Source of the DNA: Gordonia zhenghanii | GTDB lineage: Bacteria > Actinomycetota > Actinomycetes > Mycobacteriales > Mycobacteriaceae | DNA: 64,000 nucleotides | NCBI RefSeq assembly: GCF_021738965.1 | Contig: NZ_JAKKOQ010000005.1 | Coordinates: 186,001-250,000, forward strand | Direction: 5' to 3' | Shown here: piece by piece, positions 1 through 8,356 of the stretch | Layout of the letters: the number at the start of each line of letters is the position of its first letter | How positions within the stretch are numbered: the first letter of the stretch is position 1 | The notes under the pieces: model-generated | What the model was told of the DNA's origin: nothing | Database searches by the model: none | The model's input: the letters and a program-made list of their open reading frames with translations, nothing else | Position numbers and translations under genes: made by a program

Positions 1-540
1 GGGCACCTCGATCACACGTGGAACGCGCAGGAACTCGCCGACGAGTACTCGATTCCCGCATACATTCACGCGGATGACCGGCCGATGCTCACCGATCCCG
101 GAATGGGCATCGGGTCGGCGTTGTCGTCGATGATCGGCGACCTCGAGTTCGTCGAACCGCAGAAGGTCGTCGAATTCGTCGACGGCGAGGACGTCGAAGT
201 CGCAGGCGTCCGCTGGGCCGTCGACCATGCGCCAGGCCATTCGCGCGGCAGCGTTCTGTTGACCCCGGAGCTGCCGGCCGACCCGGAGACGGGGGAGAGG
301 ATCTCGGTCTGCTTCTCCGGCGACGTACTGTTCAACGGATCGATCGGACGCACGGATCTGCCCGGCGGGAGCCACCAGCAACTACTCGACTCGATCGCGG
401 CGAAACTGCTGCCGCGCGACGACGACCAGGTGATCCTGCCCGGTCACGGACCGCAGACGACGATCGGCGCCGAACGCACCGGGAATCCGTTTCTCGTCGA
501 TCTGCCCGATGTACAGAAGAAGGGACGTTACGGACTGTGA
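1..540 (+). CDS. MBL-fold metallo-hydrolase (glyoxalase II-like), 5' end missing
   Basis: The reading frame is already open at base 1, so the N-terminus lies outside the window; 179 residues are visible. The first residues, GHLDHTW, look like the tail of the HxHxDH zinc motif. They are followed by HAPGHSRGS (third metal histidine), [14 protein letters not shown] (bridging Asp) and LPGHGPQT (last His), in the order expected for the metallo-beta-lactamase fold. The gene sits directly upstream of hisS and its stop overlaps the hisS GTG by 3 bases (GTGA). M. tuberculosis has a glyoxalase II-like gene (Rv2581c) in the same place. The substrate is unknown: hydroxyacylglutathione-type hydrolysis is only a family label, and actinobacteria usually use mycothiol rather than glutathione. 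Confidence 0.9.
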   Translation, partial: GHLDHTWNAQELADEYSIPAYIHADDRPMLTDPGMGIGSALSSMIGDLEFVEPQKVVEFVDGEDVEVAGVRWAVDHAPGHSRGSVLLTPELPADPETGERISVCFSGDVLFNGSIGRTDLPGGSHQQLLDSIAAKLLPRDDDQVILPGHGPQTTIGAERTGNPFLVDLPDVQKKGRYGL

Positions 541-1802
541 GCGAGTTCTCCGCGCCGAAAGGCATTCCGGACTATTTTCCGCCCGCTTCGGCGGACTTCC
601 TCGCCGTTCGCAATGCGCTGACCGACGCGGCGTACCGCGCAGGCTACGGCCACATCGAACTGCCGATCTTCGAGGAGACGGCGCTGTTCGCTCGCGGGGT
701 CGGCGAGTCGACCGATGTCGTGAGCAAGGAGATGTATACATTCTCCGACCGCGGCGGTCGCACGGTCACCCTGCGTCCGGAAGGCACCGCTGGCGTGATG
801 CGTGCCGTCATCCAGCATGGTCTGGATCGCGGACAGCTACCCGTGAAACTCTGCTATTCGGGTCCGTTCTTCCGTTACGAACGTCCGCAGGCCGGTCGAT
901 ACCGTCAGCTTCAGCAGGTCGGCGTCGAGGCGATCGGCGTGGACGATCCGGCGTTGGACGCCGAGGTCATCGCGATCGCCGACGAGGGTTACCGCAGGCT
1001 CGGCCTGACCGGCTACCGCCTCGATCTGACGTCGTTGGGCGACGACACGTGCCGCCCGCAGTACCGAGAAGCGCTGCAGGAGTTCCTGTTAGGTCTCGAC
1101 CTCGATGAGCCGACTCGGGAACGCGCCCGCATCAACCCCTTGCGAGTCCTCGACGACAAGCGCCCCGAAGTGCGCGCGGCCACGGCCGACGCGCCGCTGA
1201 TGCTCGACTGCCTGAGCGATTCGGCGAGCGAGCACTTCGAGCACGTGAAAGCCCACCTGGACGGTCTCGGCGTGAAGTACGAGATCAACCCGCGCCTGGT
1301 CCGCGGCCTCGACTACTACACCAAGACGACGTTCGAGTTCGTGCACGACGGACTAGGCGCGCAGTCGGGCATCGGCGGCGGCGGCCGCTACGACGGTCTG
1401 ATGAAGCAGATCGGCGGCAAGCAGGAGCTGTCGGGCATCGGATTCGGTATCGGCGTCGACCGTACGGTCCTCGCGTTGGAGGCTGAGGGAGTCTCCGTCG
1501 CAGGCGCAGGCCGCGTCCAGGTCTTCGGCGTGCCGCTCGGCGCCGCAGCGAAGTCGGCGATGGTCAACCTCGCCGGAGACCTTCGCGCCGCGGGTGTCTC
1601 GGTGGACCTCGCGTACGGCGATCGCGGACTGAAGGGCGCGATGAAGGCTGCCGACCGCTCCGGCGCGCGCCTCGCTCTCGTGCTCGGCGAACGCGAACTC
1701 GACGACCGAGTGATCGAGATCAAGAACCTCGCCAACGGCGAGCAGGAGGCGGTGTCCATCGACGACGTCCTCGCCCAGGTCCGCCGCCGCCTCGACAGCT
1801 GA
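537..1802 (+). CDS. hisS: Histidyl-tRNA synthetase
   Basis: A class II aminoacyl-tRNA synthetase that charges tRNA-His in the cytoplasm. The protein has 421 residues, normal for bacterial HisS. Motif 2 ([16 protein letters not shown], about residues 112-127), the histidine-specific segment [12 protein letters not shown] (about 257-268) and the motif 3 glycine block [10 protein letters not shown] (about 279-288) are all visible. The last 100 or so residues fit the HisS anticodon-binding domain. The GTG start overlaps the stop of the upstream MBL hydrolase, which implies translational coupling. No terminator is obvious downstream; three 19-bp repeats follow the stop. Confidence 0.98.
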   Translation: MSEFSAPKGIPDYFPPASADFLAVRNALTDAAYRAGYGHIELPIFEETALFARGVGESTDVVSKEMYTFSDRGGRTVTLRPEGTAGVMRAVIQHGLDRGQLPVKLCYSGPFFRYERPQAGRYRQLQQVGVEAIGVDDPALDAEVIAIADEGYRRLGLTGYRLDLTSLGDDTCRPQYREALQEFLLGLDLDEPTRERARINPLRVLDDKRPEVRAATADAPLMLDCLSDSASEHFEHVKAHLDGLGVKYEINPRLVRGLDYYTKTTFEFVHDGLGAQSGIGGGGRYDGLMKQIGGKQELSGIGFGIGVDRTVLALEAEGVSVAGAGRVQVFGVPLGAAAKSAMVNLAGDLRAAGVSVDLAYGDRGLKGAMKAADRSGARLALVLGERELDDRVIEIKNLANGEQEAVSIDDVLAQVRRRLDS

Positions 1803-1805
1803 CGC

Positions 1806-1862
1806 GTTCGCGCACTTCGGCGTCGTTCGCTCACTTCGGGGCCGTTCGCTCACCTCCGGAGA
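1806..1862. repeat. Three 19-bp direct repeats after hisS
   Basis: Units at 1806-1824, 1825-1843 and 1844-1862 share the core GTTCGCTCAC(T/C)TC. The first unit has GCGCA where the second has GCTCA. A 13-base inverted copy of the core occurs at 2946-2958, beyond the next gene. A degenerate inverted relative lies near 1877-1890. Confidence 0.75.
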
Positions 1863-1957
1863 GGAGCGAGCGCATCGCAAGTGAGCGGACGCCGCGTGAG
1901 TGCGCGCCTGTGGATAACGGGGGTGCGGTTCGGTCGAGACTGCCGTTCACTGTTCGC

Positions 1958-2884
1958 ATGTGGCCGGTCGATCGATACCGAATCGTGCATCGCGAACTCG
2001 CTCTCGAGCATGGACTCACTGAGCGGCGGATCGCGAGAGCTCTGCACGCGGGTGAGTTGCGGGCTGTCGCTCGTGGCCGATACATCCTCGCGTCAGACCT
2101 CGCCGGGCGCGACGACGCTGCGGACGTCTTCTACCGCGCACAATGCGTCGCGGCGGCCTCGGGGCCGGGACGGCCCGTGCTCAGTCACGACTCGGCGGCG
2201 GCGATCCACCGGATTGCCTTGCTCTACCCGGATCACGAGCACGTCCACGTGACGACCGGACGGGACGCCGGAGGGTCCAGACGGTCCCGACGGATCATCC
2301 ATTCGGGCCGACTTCCCGATGAGGACGTCGTCGAGGTGGACGGGGTACTGGTGACCAGCGTGCCGCGGACCGCGGTCGATGTCGCTCTCGCGGCCGGCAC
2401 CTTCCCGCAGGCACTGACGGTGTTCGACGGCGCCGTGGGGACCGCGGCCGACCGTGAGGACATCGAGCGACTGCTCGCGGCGAGTCGACACGGCGTCGCT
2501 CTCGCACGCCGCGCCTATCGGCTTGCCGACGACCGCTCCGATTCGCCCGGGGAGTCGTGGAGCAGGGCGCAGATGATCGACGCGGGACTGCCTGTTCCAG
2601 ATCTGCAGGTCGAGTACCGGTTGGGCTCGGGTCGTCGCGCATTCTGCGATTTCGGGATCGGTGACGTGTTCGTCGGCGAGTTCGACGGCCTCGTGAAGTA
2701 TCGCCGCGAGATGCGCAAGGGCGAAGCGCCGGAGGACGTCGTCATCCGCGAGAAGATCCGCGAGGACGAACTCCGCGAACTCGGCCTCGACGTCGCACGG
2801 TGGATCTGGTCCGATCTCGGCCGGGGACTGATGGTGCCGAAGCTCGCAGCGCACTACGAGAGACTCGGTGTCCGCTCACCGTAG
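1958..2884 (+). CDS. AbiEi-like / DUF559-type accessory protein
   Basis: This resembles a family common in actinobacteria, usually annotated as type IV toxin-antitoxin AbiEi-family antitoxin domain protein or DUF559 protein; the role is not established. With the ATG at 1958 it has 308 residues. The N-terminus (RERIARALHAGELRA-like winged-helix region, then RGRYI) resembles an AbiEi-type DNA-binding domain. The C-terminal part, with CDFGIGDVFVGEFDG followed by an ERE/EDELRELGLDVARW-like segment, resembles a Vsr/DUF559 nuclease-like fold. An in-frame GTG at 1910 would add 16 residues; I prefer the ATG because the added residues look non-conserved. No partner toxin gene adjoins it. It lies between hisS and a convergent peptidase gene and is bracketed by inverted short repeats, consistent with an insertion into a housekeeping stretch (inference). 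Confidence 0.75.
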   Translation: MWPVDRYRIVHRELALEHGLTERRIARALHAGELRAVARGRYILASDLAGRDDAADVFYRAQCVAAASGPGRPVLSHDSAAAIHRIALLYPDHEHVHVTTGRDAGGSRRSRRIIHSGRLPDEDVVEVDGVLVTSVPRTAVDVALAAGTFPQALTVFDGAVGTAADREDIERLLAASRHGVALARRAYRLADDRSDSPGESWSRAQMIDAGLPVPDLQVEYRLGSGRRAFCDFGIGDVFVGEFDGLVKYRREMRKGEAPEDVVIREKIREDELRELGLDVARWIWSDLGRGLMVPKLAAHYERLGVRSP

Positions 2885-2890
2885 AGGCGT

Positions 2891-2920
2891 GGGGGCCCCC
2901 CCGGGGGGGGGGCCCCCCCC
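2891..2920. repeat. G/C homopolymer palindrome between convergent genes
   Basis: Thirty consecutive G or C bases occur in four runs: 5 G, 7 C, 10 G, 8 C. They can fold as a pure G:C hairpin on either strand. The element lies 6 bases after the stop of the AbiEi-like gene and 44 bases beyond the end of the convergent peptidase gene. It may act as a bidirectional terminator, or it may be partly a sequencing or assembly artefact at a homopolymer. Confidence 0.8.
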
Positions 2921-2945
2921 GCTTCGCGTGTGCGCGGACGGGGCG

Positions 2946-2958
2946 GAAGTGAGCGAAC
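2946..2958. repeat. Inverted copy of the post-hisS repeat core
   Basis: GAAGTGAGCGAAC is the exact reverse complement of the 13-base core at 1825-1837. The two copies bracket the AbiEi-like gene in opposite orientation. Confidence 0.6.
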
Positions 2959-2964
2959 TCGCGT

Positions 2965-3819
2965 CTACAGGTCGTCGGTGGCGAAGGTGTCGCAGCGGCT
3001 CGGGTCGCCGGACTGGTAGCCGGTGGTGAACCAGCGCTGACGCTGGCGCGCGCTGCCGTGCGTCCAGCCCTCGGGGTTCGATCCCGAACCCTGGATCGTA
3101 TCGTCGCCGATCGCCTTCGCGGTCTGGATGACCGAGGCGATCTGGTCGTCGGTCAGGGGAGCGAGCATCGCGTCGGGGCCGTCGTCGGCGTGCTGAGCCC
3201 AGACGCCCGCCAGGCAGTCGGCCTGCAACTCGATGCGGACCGAGCCGTCGTTGCCCATCCGCTGGCCCTTCGCGAGAACGCCGGTCAGGTTCTCGATGTG
3301 ATGCCCGAACTCGTGGGCGACGACGTACTCCTGGGCGAGCGGGCCGTCCGAGCCACCCATCCTTTTGAGCTCCTGGAAGAAACTCGGGTCGAAATAGGCC
3401 GTCTCGTCGCTCGGGCAGTAGAACGGTCCCATCGCCGACGACGCCGCGCCGCAGCCGGTGCTGATGTCGCCCGAGAAGATCTTCATGTCGGGATCGGTGT
3501 AACCGTTCATGAGCGTCGGCCAGACGTCGTTGAGGCTGTTCTTGGTGGCGATCAGCCGGCACACGTCGTCGGAGTTGGCCTGATCGATGCTCGTGCACGA
3601 CTCGATGCGCTGCTGCAGCTCGGACTGGTCCGTCGCCGACTGCTGCGAGCCCATCGAGCCCGAACCGCCCATGAGGTCGCCGGGATTGACGCCGAACAGC
3701 AGCGCGACGACGGTCACGACGAGACCGAGGCCGCCGCCCATGGCGATCCGACCACCGCCGCCACCGCCGCCAGCCGAGACTCCGCTGGTGTCGAGCGGCC
3801 CGCTTCCCTGGAAAGTCAT
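2965..3819 (-). CDS. Neutral zinc metallopeptidase (YpfJ/KPN_02809 family), membrane-anchored
   Basis: 284 residues. A glycine-rich N-terminus (residues 17-23 are all Gly) is followed by one hydrophobic segment at about 29-43, then an exported-looking domain with several cysteines. The zinc motif HEFGHH and the downstream [12 protein letters not shown] match the putative neutral zinc metallopeptidase family (PF04228). M. tuberculosis Rv2575, near its own aspS, is the likely counterpart. The start is supported by a TAGCCT hexamer at 3826-3831 on the minus strand, 6 bases before the ATG, which suggests a leaderless transcript. The substrate is unknown. The gene converges on the AbiEi-like gene and diverges from aspS. 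Confidence 0.9.
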   Translation of the reverse strand: MTFQGSGPLDTSGVSAGGGGGGGRIAMGGGLGLVVTVVALLFGVNPGDLMGGSGSMGSQQSATDQSELQQRIESCTSIDQANSDDVCRLIATKNSLNDVWPTLMNGYTDPDMKIFSGDISTGCGAASSAMGPFYCPSDETAYFDPSFFQELKRMGGSDGPLAQEYVVAHEFGHHIENLTGVLAKGQRMGNDGSVRIELQADCLAGVWAQHADDGPDAMLAPLTDDQIASVIQTAKAIGDDTIQGSGSNPEGWTHGSARQRQRWFTTGYQSGDPSRCDTFATDDL

Positions 3820-3825
3820 GGAGTC

Positions 3826-3831
3826 AGGCTA
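3826..3831 (-). promoter_or_regulatory. Predicted -10 of the metallopeptidase gene (leaderless)
   Basis: TAGCCT on the minus strand ends 6 bases before the ATG at 3819, the spacing expected when transcription starts at the start codon. No clear -35 is seen. Confidence 0.4.
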
Positions 3832-3903
3832 GCCGGTGCGCTGCGCCTTATGGAGCATCGTCGCGGGAGCGGATCCAGATGTCGCATTGTCCGACCCGAA
3901 ACG

Positions 3904-3909
3904 TAGACT
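3904..3909 (+). promoter_or_regulatory. Predicted -10 (TAGACT) of aspS
   Basis: TAGACT fits the actinobacterial TANNNT -10. It would give a leader of roughly 30 bases that contains the AGGAAGGA Shine-Dalgarno ahead of the GTG at 3948. Confidence 0.45.
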
Positions 3910-3947
3910 GTGACGAGATCATCTTGTCCTTATCAGGAAGGAACCCA

Positions 3948-5759
3948 GTGCTCCGCACGCATTTCGCTGGATCGTTGCGCCGCGAGGACGCCTCGCAGAC
4001 TGTCACCGTCGCCGGTTGGGTGGCACGACGCCGCGACCACGGTGGGGTCGTCTTCATCGACCTCCGCGACTCCTCGGGCCTGGTCCAGGTGGTGTTCCGT
4101 GACGACGAGGTCGCCGAAGCCGCGCACCGACTGCGGTCCGAGTTCTGCGTGCAGGTGACCGGCGAGATCGAAGCGCGTCCGGAGGGCAGTGAGAACTCCG
4201 CGCTGGCGTCCGGTGCCATCGAGCTCAACGCGCGCGAACTGGTGGTTCTCAACGAGTCGGCGCCGTTGCCGTTCCAGCTCGACGAGCAGCCCGGCGAAGA
4301 GGCGCGCCTGCGCCACCGCTACCTCGACCTTCGTCGTGAGGGGCCGGCGCGTGCGATCCGCCTGCGTTCGCAGGTGAGCGCTGCCGCCCGCACTGTGCTC
4401 GGCGGACACGACTTCGTCGAGATCGAGACGCCGACGCTGACGCGCTCCACCCCGGAGGGAGCGCGTGACTTCCTGGTGCCCGCACGCCTGCAGCCCGGCA
4501 GCTTCTACGCGCTTCCGCAGAGCCCGCAGCTGTTCAAGCAGCTGCTCATGGTGGCGGGCATGGAGCGCTACTACCAGATCGCTCGCTGCTACCGCGACGA
4601 GGACTTCCGCGCCGACCGCCAGCCCGAGTTCACCCAGCTCGACATCGAGATGAGCTTCGTCGACGAGGACGATGTGATCGCGCTCGCCGAGGAGATCCTC
4701 GTCTCGCTGTGGAAGCTGATCGGGCACGAGATCACCGCACCGATCCCGCGCATCACCTACGCCGACGCCATGCGCCGATTCGGAAGCGACAAGCCCGACC
4801 TGCGCTTCGACCTCGAACTCGTCGAATGCACCGAGTACTTCGCCGAGACCCCGTTCCGGGTGTTCCGTGCGCCGTACGTCGGCGCCGTCGTGATGCCGGG
4901 TGGAGCCTCGCAGCCCCGTCGCCAGCTCGACGCGTGGCAGGAATGGGCCAAGCAGCGCGGGGCCAAGGGGCTCGCCTACGTACTGGTCCAGGAAGACGGC
5001 AGCCTGACCGGTCCCGTCTCGAAGAACATCTCCGACGCCGAACGCGAAGGCATCGCCGCACACGTCGGTGCGCAGCCGGGCGACTGCATCTTCTTCGCCG
5101 CAGGCCCGACCAAGCCGATGCGTGCCCTCCTCGGCGCGGCCCGCGGCGAGATCGCGAACAAGCTCGGACTCATCAAGGACGGCGACTGGGCGTTCACCTG
5201 GGTCGTCGATGCACCGATGTTCGAGCCCGCCGACGACGCGACCGCTGCGGGCGACGTCGCCGTCGGATCCGGAGCCTGGACCGCTGTGCACCACGCGTTC
5301 ACCTCGCCGAAGCCGGAGTGCCTCGACGGCCTCGAAGAGGATCCGGGCTCCGCAGTCGCGTACGCCTACGACATCGTCTGCAACGGCAACGAGATCGGCG
5401 GCGGTTCGATCCGTATCCATCGTCGCGACGTACAGGAACGGGTCTTCGCGATCATGGGCATCGGCGAAGAAGAGGCGCAGGAGAAGTTCGGCTTCCTCCT
5501 GGACGCCTTCGCTTACGGCGCTCCGCCGCACGGCGGCATCGCCTTCGGCTGGGACCGCATCACGTCGCTCTTGGCGGGCGAGTCGTCGATCCGCGAGGTG
5601 ATCGCCTTCCCGAAGTCGGGTGGCGGCGTCGACCCGTTGACCGACGCGCCCGCGCCGATCACGGCTGCACAGCGTAAGGAGTCGGGCATCGACGCGAAGC
5701 CCGCACCGAAGAAGGAACAGGGCCAGGCGGCCCAGGAGGGACAGGCGGTCAACGCCTGA
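3948..5759 (+). CDS. aspS: Aspartyl-tRNA synthetase (bacterial type)
   Basis: A class II synthetase that charges tRNA-Asp; in actinobacteria lacking AsnRS it is often non-discriminating and also makes Asp-tRNA-Asn (family knowledge, not testable here). The GTG at 3948 gives 603 residues, close to the M. tuberculosis enzyme. It is chosen because a good Shine-Dalgarno (AGGAAGGA, 3935-3942) precedes it; the frame stays open further upstream but without conserved sequence. The N-terminal OB fold contains [20 protein letters not shown]. Class II motif 2 ([16 protein letters not shown], about residues 217-232), the bacterial insertion domain and motif 3 (GIAFGWDRI, about 530) follow. The C-terminus ends in a Lys/Gln/Ala-rich tail typical of high-GC actinobacteria. 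Confidence 0.98.
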   Translation: MLRTHFAGSLRREDASQTVTVAGWVARRRDHGGVVFIDLRDSSGLVQVVFRDDEVAEAAHRLRSEFCVQVTGEIEARPEGSENSALASGAIELNARELVVLNESAPLPFQLDEQPGEEARLRHRYLDLRREGPARAIRLRSQVSAAARTVLGGHDFVEIETPTLTRSTPEGARDFLVPARLQPGSFYALPQSPQLFKQLLMVAGMERYYQIARCYRDEDFRADRQPEFTQLDIEMSFVDEDDVIALAEEILVSLWKLIGHEITAPIPRITYADAMRRFGSDKPDLRFDLELVECTEYFAETPFRVFRAPYVGAVVMPGGASQPRRQLDAWQEWAKQRGAKGLAYVLVQEDGSLTGPVSKNISDAEREGIAAHVGAQPGDCIFFAAGPTKPMRALLGAARGEIANKLGLIKDGDWAFTWVVDAPMFEPADDATAAGDVAVGSGAWTAVHHAFTSPKPECLDGLEEDPGSAVAYAYDIVCNGNEIGGGSIRIHRRDVQERVFAIMGIGEEEAQEKFGFLLDAFAYGAPPHGGIAFGWDRITSLLAGESSIREVIAFPKSGGGVDPLTDAPAPITAAQRKESGIDAKPAPKKEQGQAAQEGQAVNA

Positions 5760-5766
5760 GTGAGTC

Positions 5767-6927
5767 ATGACCCTTGTGGCACACGATCGAATCGACTCCG
5801 TGCTCGACGCGGCGCAGGACGTCCTCGCGCGTCGGGCGGGGAGTCAGGTTCGGATCGACGACCCGGAAGATCTCGGCGGGTCCGGACGCAGCACCGTGGT
5901 GCGCGTCCGCGTCGCCGACAACCCCGTCTCCCTCGACCGCACCCTCGTGGTCAAGGCGTTTGACGACAACTCCGAAGCAGGCCAGGTGTTACGCGAGATC
6001 GCGTCGTACCGGTATGCGACGGCGTTGCCGACGGCGTCGCGCCCCGGACCGCAACTCCTCGCATCCGACCTGGACACGCGGATCCTGGTCCTGACCGACC
6101 TGGGCAACGGCCGCGGCATGCTCGACCTGCTCGCATCTGCGGACATCGACGAGGTCCGCCGCGGCGTCAGCGCGTGGGGACAGGCGCTCGGCCGGATGCA
6201 CGCCGCAACCTACGGAGGCGAGGACGACTTCCGCGCCCTTCTCCGCGTGAGCGGGCGAGGCGGCTCCGGAGCTCGGACCGTCGAAGGCCCGCTGAGTCTC
6301 GCGGGCATCGGCAGTCAGGCGTCGTCGTCCGTTCGGCGGGCCGACGAGGTCGCCTCCGAGATCGGCGTCGACGTCCCTGTCGAGTTCCGGCGGGTCCTCA
6401 ATGCGGGACTCGATCTCTTCGACGACGGACGCTTCCGCGCGTTCAGTCCGTGCGACGTCGGTCCCGACAACATCCTCATCAACGAGGACGGCGTCCAGTT
6501 CATGGACTACGAGTGGGGCGCTTTCCGTGATGCCCCGCTTGACGTCGGATACGCGTTGACGACGTTCCCGTCGGCACTGTCCGACCAGGCGCTGCAACAT
6601 CAGGTCGAGTTGGAGTCGGCGCTGGTCGACGCGTGGCGCTCGGAGGCCGGACCGTTGTGGCCCGCGCTGAACGACGACGTGACCCTCGCAACGCTGCTCC
6701 TGACGGCGCGGACGCTGTGGACGTGGCTCGGAACCTACTGGATGCTCGAATCGGACACGTCCGGTCACGACTGGGCGTTGCACACGAGCGATCCGCGGGT
6801 GGTGACCGCGCGGTGGGCCGACCTCGCGGTCTACGCCGACGACTCGGTCGGCGGCGACGTCGCGGAATCGGTGAGCGCCGTCGCGCACGACGTGCAACGC
6901 GCACTGCAACGACTCTGGTTCGAGTGA
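5767..6927 (+). CDS. APH-fold phosphotransferase of unknown substrate
   Basis: 386 residues with the layout of aminoglycoside phosphotransferase/choline kinase-like enzymes. A beta-rich N-lobe carries TLVVKAF (likely ATP-binding Lys). The C-lobe has the catalytic segment [13 protein letters not shown], where Asp and Asn match the HGDxxxxN Brenner motif but the usual His is replaced (SPCD). This is followed by FMDYEWG, which corresponds to the DxD/DFE metal site. It begins 7 bases after aspS and is followed 10 bases later by rarA, so it is probably in the same transcript. No Shine-Dalgarno is evident. An antibiotic-resistance role should not be assumed; many members act on small metabolites. 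Confidence 0.75.
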   Translation: MTLVAHDRIDSVLDAAQDVLARRAGSQVRIDDPEDLGGSGRSTVVRVRVADNPVSLDRTLVVKAFDDNSEAGQVLREIASYRYATALPTASRPGPQLLASDLDTRILVLTDLGNGRGMLDLLASADIDEVRRGVSAWGQALGRMHAATYGGEDDFRALLRVSGRGGSGARTVEGPLSLAGIGSQASSSVRRADEVASEIGVDVPVEFRRVLNAGLDLFDDGRFRAFSPCDVGPDNILINEDGVQFMDYEWGAFRDAPLDVGYALTTFPSALSDQALQHQVELESALVDAWRSEAGPLWPALNDDVTLATLLLTARTLWTWLGTYWMLESDTSGHDWALHTSDPRVVTARWADLAVYADDSVGGDVAESVSAVAHDVQRALQRLWFE

Positions 6928-6937
6928 TCGGGCACCG

Positions 6938-8296
6938 ATGACCGGGTCGGACAGCCTCTTCGACGACGTCGGTACCGGCAGTCGCACCACGCCGCAGACA
7001 CCCGCTCCGTCGGCGCCGCTCGCGGTGCGGATGCGACCGACGACGCTCGACGAGGTCGTCGGGCAGGACCACCTGCTCGGTGAACGCTCGCCGCTTCGAC
7101 GGCTGATCGCGGGCTCGGGTGGATCGTCGGTGATGCTGTACGGCCCGCCCGGCACCGGTAAGACGACGATGGCGTCGCTGATCAGTCAGGCGACGGGCGG
7201 CAGTTTCGAGGCGTTGTCGGCGCTCTCCGCGGGCGTCAAAGAGGTCCGAGCCGTCATCGATGCCGCCCGGCGACGCCTGGTGCAGGGCGAACAGACCGTC
7301 CTGTTCATCGACGAGGTCCATCGCTTCTCCAAGACCCAGCAGGACGCGCTGCTCGACGCCGTCGAGAACCGCATCGTGCTGTTGGTCGCAGCGACGACGG
7401 AGAATCCGTCGTTCTCGGTCGTCGCACCGCTCCTGTCCCGGTCCCTGGTCCTGCATCTGCGGTCGCTGACCGACGGGGACGTACGGACGGTCCTGGAGCG
7501 GGCAGTGGCCGATCCGCGCGGCTTGGACGGCTCGGTCGAGATGACCGGCGAAGCACTCGACCATCTGGTCGCGGTGTCCAGCGGTGACGCTCGACGAGCG
7601 TTGACGGCGTTGGAGGCGAGCGCCGACGGCGCCTCGGACGGTCAGATCACCGTCGCGGACGTCGAAGCGGCAATCGACCGCGCCGCCGTCCGCTACGACC
7701 GGTCCGGCGATCAGCATTACGACGTGACGAGTGCGTTCATCAAATCGATTCGCGGCTCGGACGTCGACGCGGCGCTGCACTATCTGGCCCGGATGATGGT
7801 GGCGGGCGAGGACCCTCGGTTCATCGCACGTCGCCTGATGATCCACGCGAGCGAAGACGTCGGGATGGCCGACCCGACGGCGCTGCAGACTGCGGTGGCC
7901 GCCGGACAGATCGTGCAACTCGTCGGCATGCCGGAGGCCCGACTCGCGTTGGCGCAGGCCACGATCCACTTGGCGACTGCCCCCAAATCGGGCTCGGTGA
8001 CCGCCGCACTCGGGGCCGCCACAGCAGACGTGTCGGCGGGGAAGACCGGGGCGGTGCCCGCCCACCTGCGCGACGGTCACTATGCGGGCGCGAAGAAGCT
8101 CGGCAACGCCATCGGTTACCGGTTTCCGCACGACGACCCCGACGGTGTTCTGCCGCAGCAGTATCCGCCCGACGAACTGGTCGGCGTCGACTACTACACT
8201 CCGACCGATCACGGTTTCGAACGGGAACTGGTAACCCGCGTGGGCAAGTTGCGCTCGATCATCCGCGGAGTCGCGAGCCGTACCCGCAGACGGTGA
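6938..8296 (+). CDS. rarA: Replication-associated recombination ATPase RarA (MgsA)
   Basis: A AAA+ ATPase of the clamp-loader-like RarA/WRNIP1 family that acts at stalled replication forks. It has 452 residues. Walker A is GPPGTGKTT (about residues 69-77), Walker B is FIDEVHRF (about 123-130), and sensor 1 is ATTENPSF. The C-terminal tetramerisation part contains [19 protein letters not shown] and the family-typical [19 protein letters not shown]. The order aspS-rarA-alaS-ruvX is conserved with mycobacteria, although M. tuberculosis has extra genes between them. Confidence 0.96.
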   Translation: MTGSDSLFDDVGTGSRTTPQTPAPSAPLAVRMRPTTLDEVVGQDHLLGERSPLRRLIAGSGGSSVMLYGPPGTGKTTMASLISQATGGSFEALSALSAGVKEVRAVIDAARRRLVQGEQTVLFIDEVHRFSKTQQDALLDAVENRIVLLVAATTENPSFSVVAPLLSRSLVLHLRSLTDGDVRTVLERAVADPRGLDGSVEMTGEALDHLVAVSSGDARRALTALEASADGASDGQITVADVEAAIDRAAVRYDRSGDQHYDVTSAFIKSIRGSDVDAALHYLARMMVAGEDPRFIARRLMIHASEDVGMADPTALQTAVAAGQIVQLVGMPEARLALAQATIHLATAPKSGSVTAALGAATADVSAGKTGAVPAHLRDGHYAGAKKLGNAIGYRFPHDDPDGVLPQQYPPDELVGVDYYTPTDHGFERELVTRVGKLRSIIRGVASRTRRR

Positions 8297-8308
8297 ACCG
8301 CGCCCCGG

Positions 8309-8314
8309 TAAACT
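8309..8314 (+). promoter_or_regulatory. Possible -10 (TAAACT) of alaS
   Basis: TAAACT lies 43 bases upstream of the alaS GTG, just after the rarA stop. A GAAGGA Shine-Dalgarno at 8343-8348 would lie inside the resulting leader. Confidence 0.35.
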
Positions 8315-8356
8315 CGCCCCCGAACCATCAGCGATTCTCGACGAAGGACATCCGCA

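Noticed and set aside
1905-1922. DnaA-box-like TGTGGATAA near the AbiEi-like gene
   Set aside because: A single 9-mer without clustering; no sign of an origin.
1910-2884. Complete type IV toxin-antitoxin pair
   Set aside because: Only one gene resembling the antitoxin-type protein is present; no nucleotidyltransferase toxin partner is adjacent.
3933-5768. A 611-residue minus-strand open frame opposite aspS
   Set aside because: Shadow of the aspS codon pattern; no ribosome site and no conserved motif.
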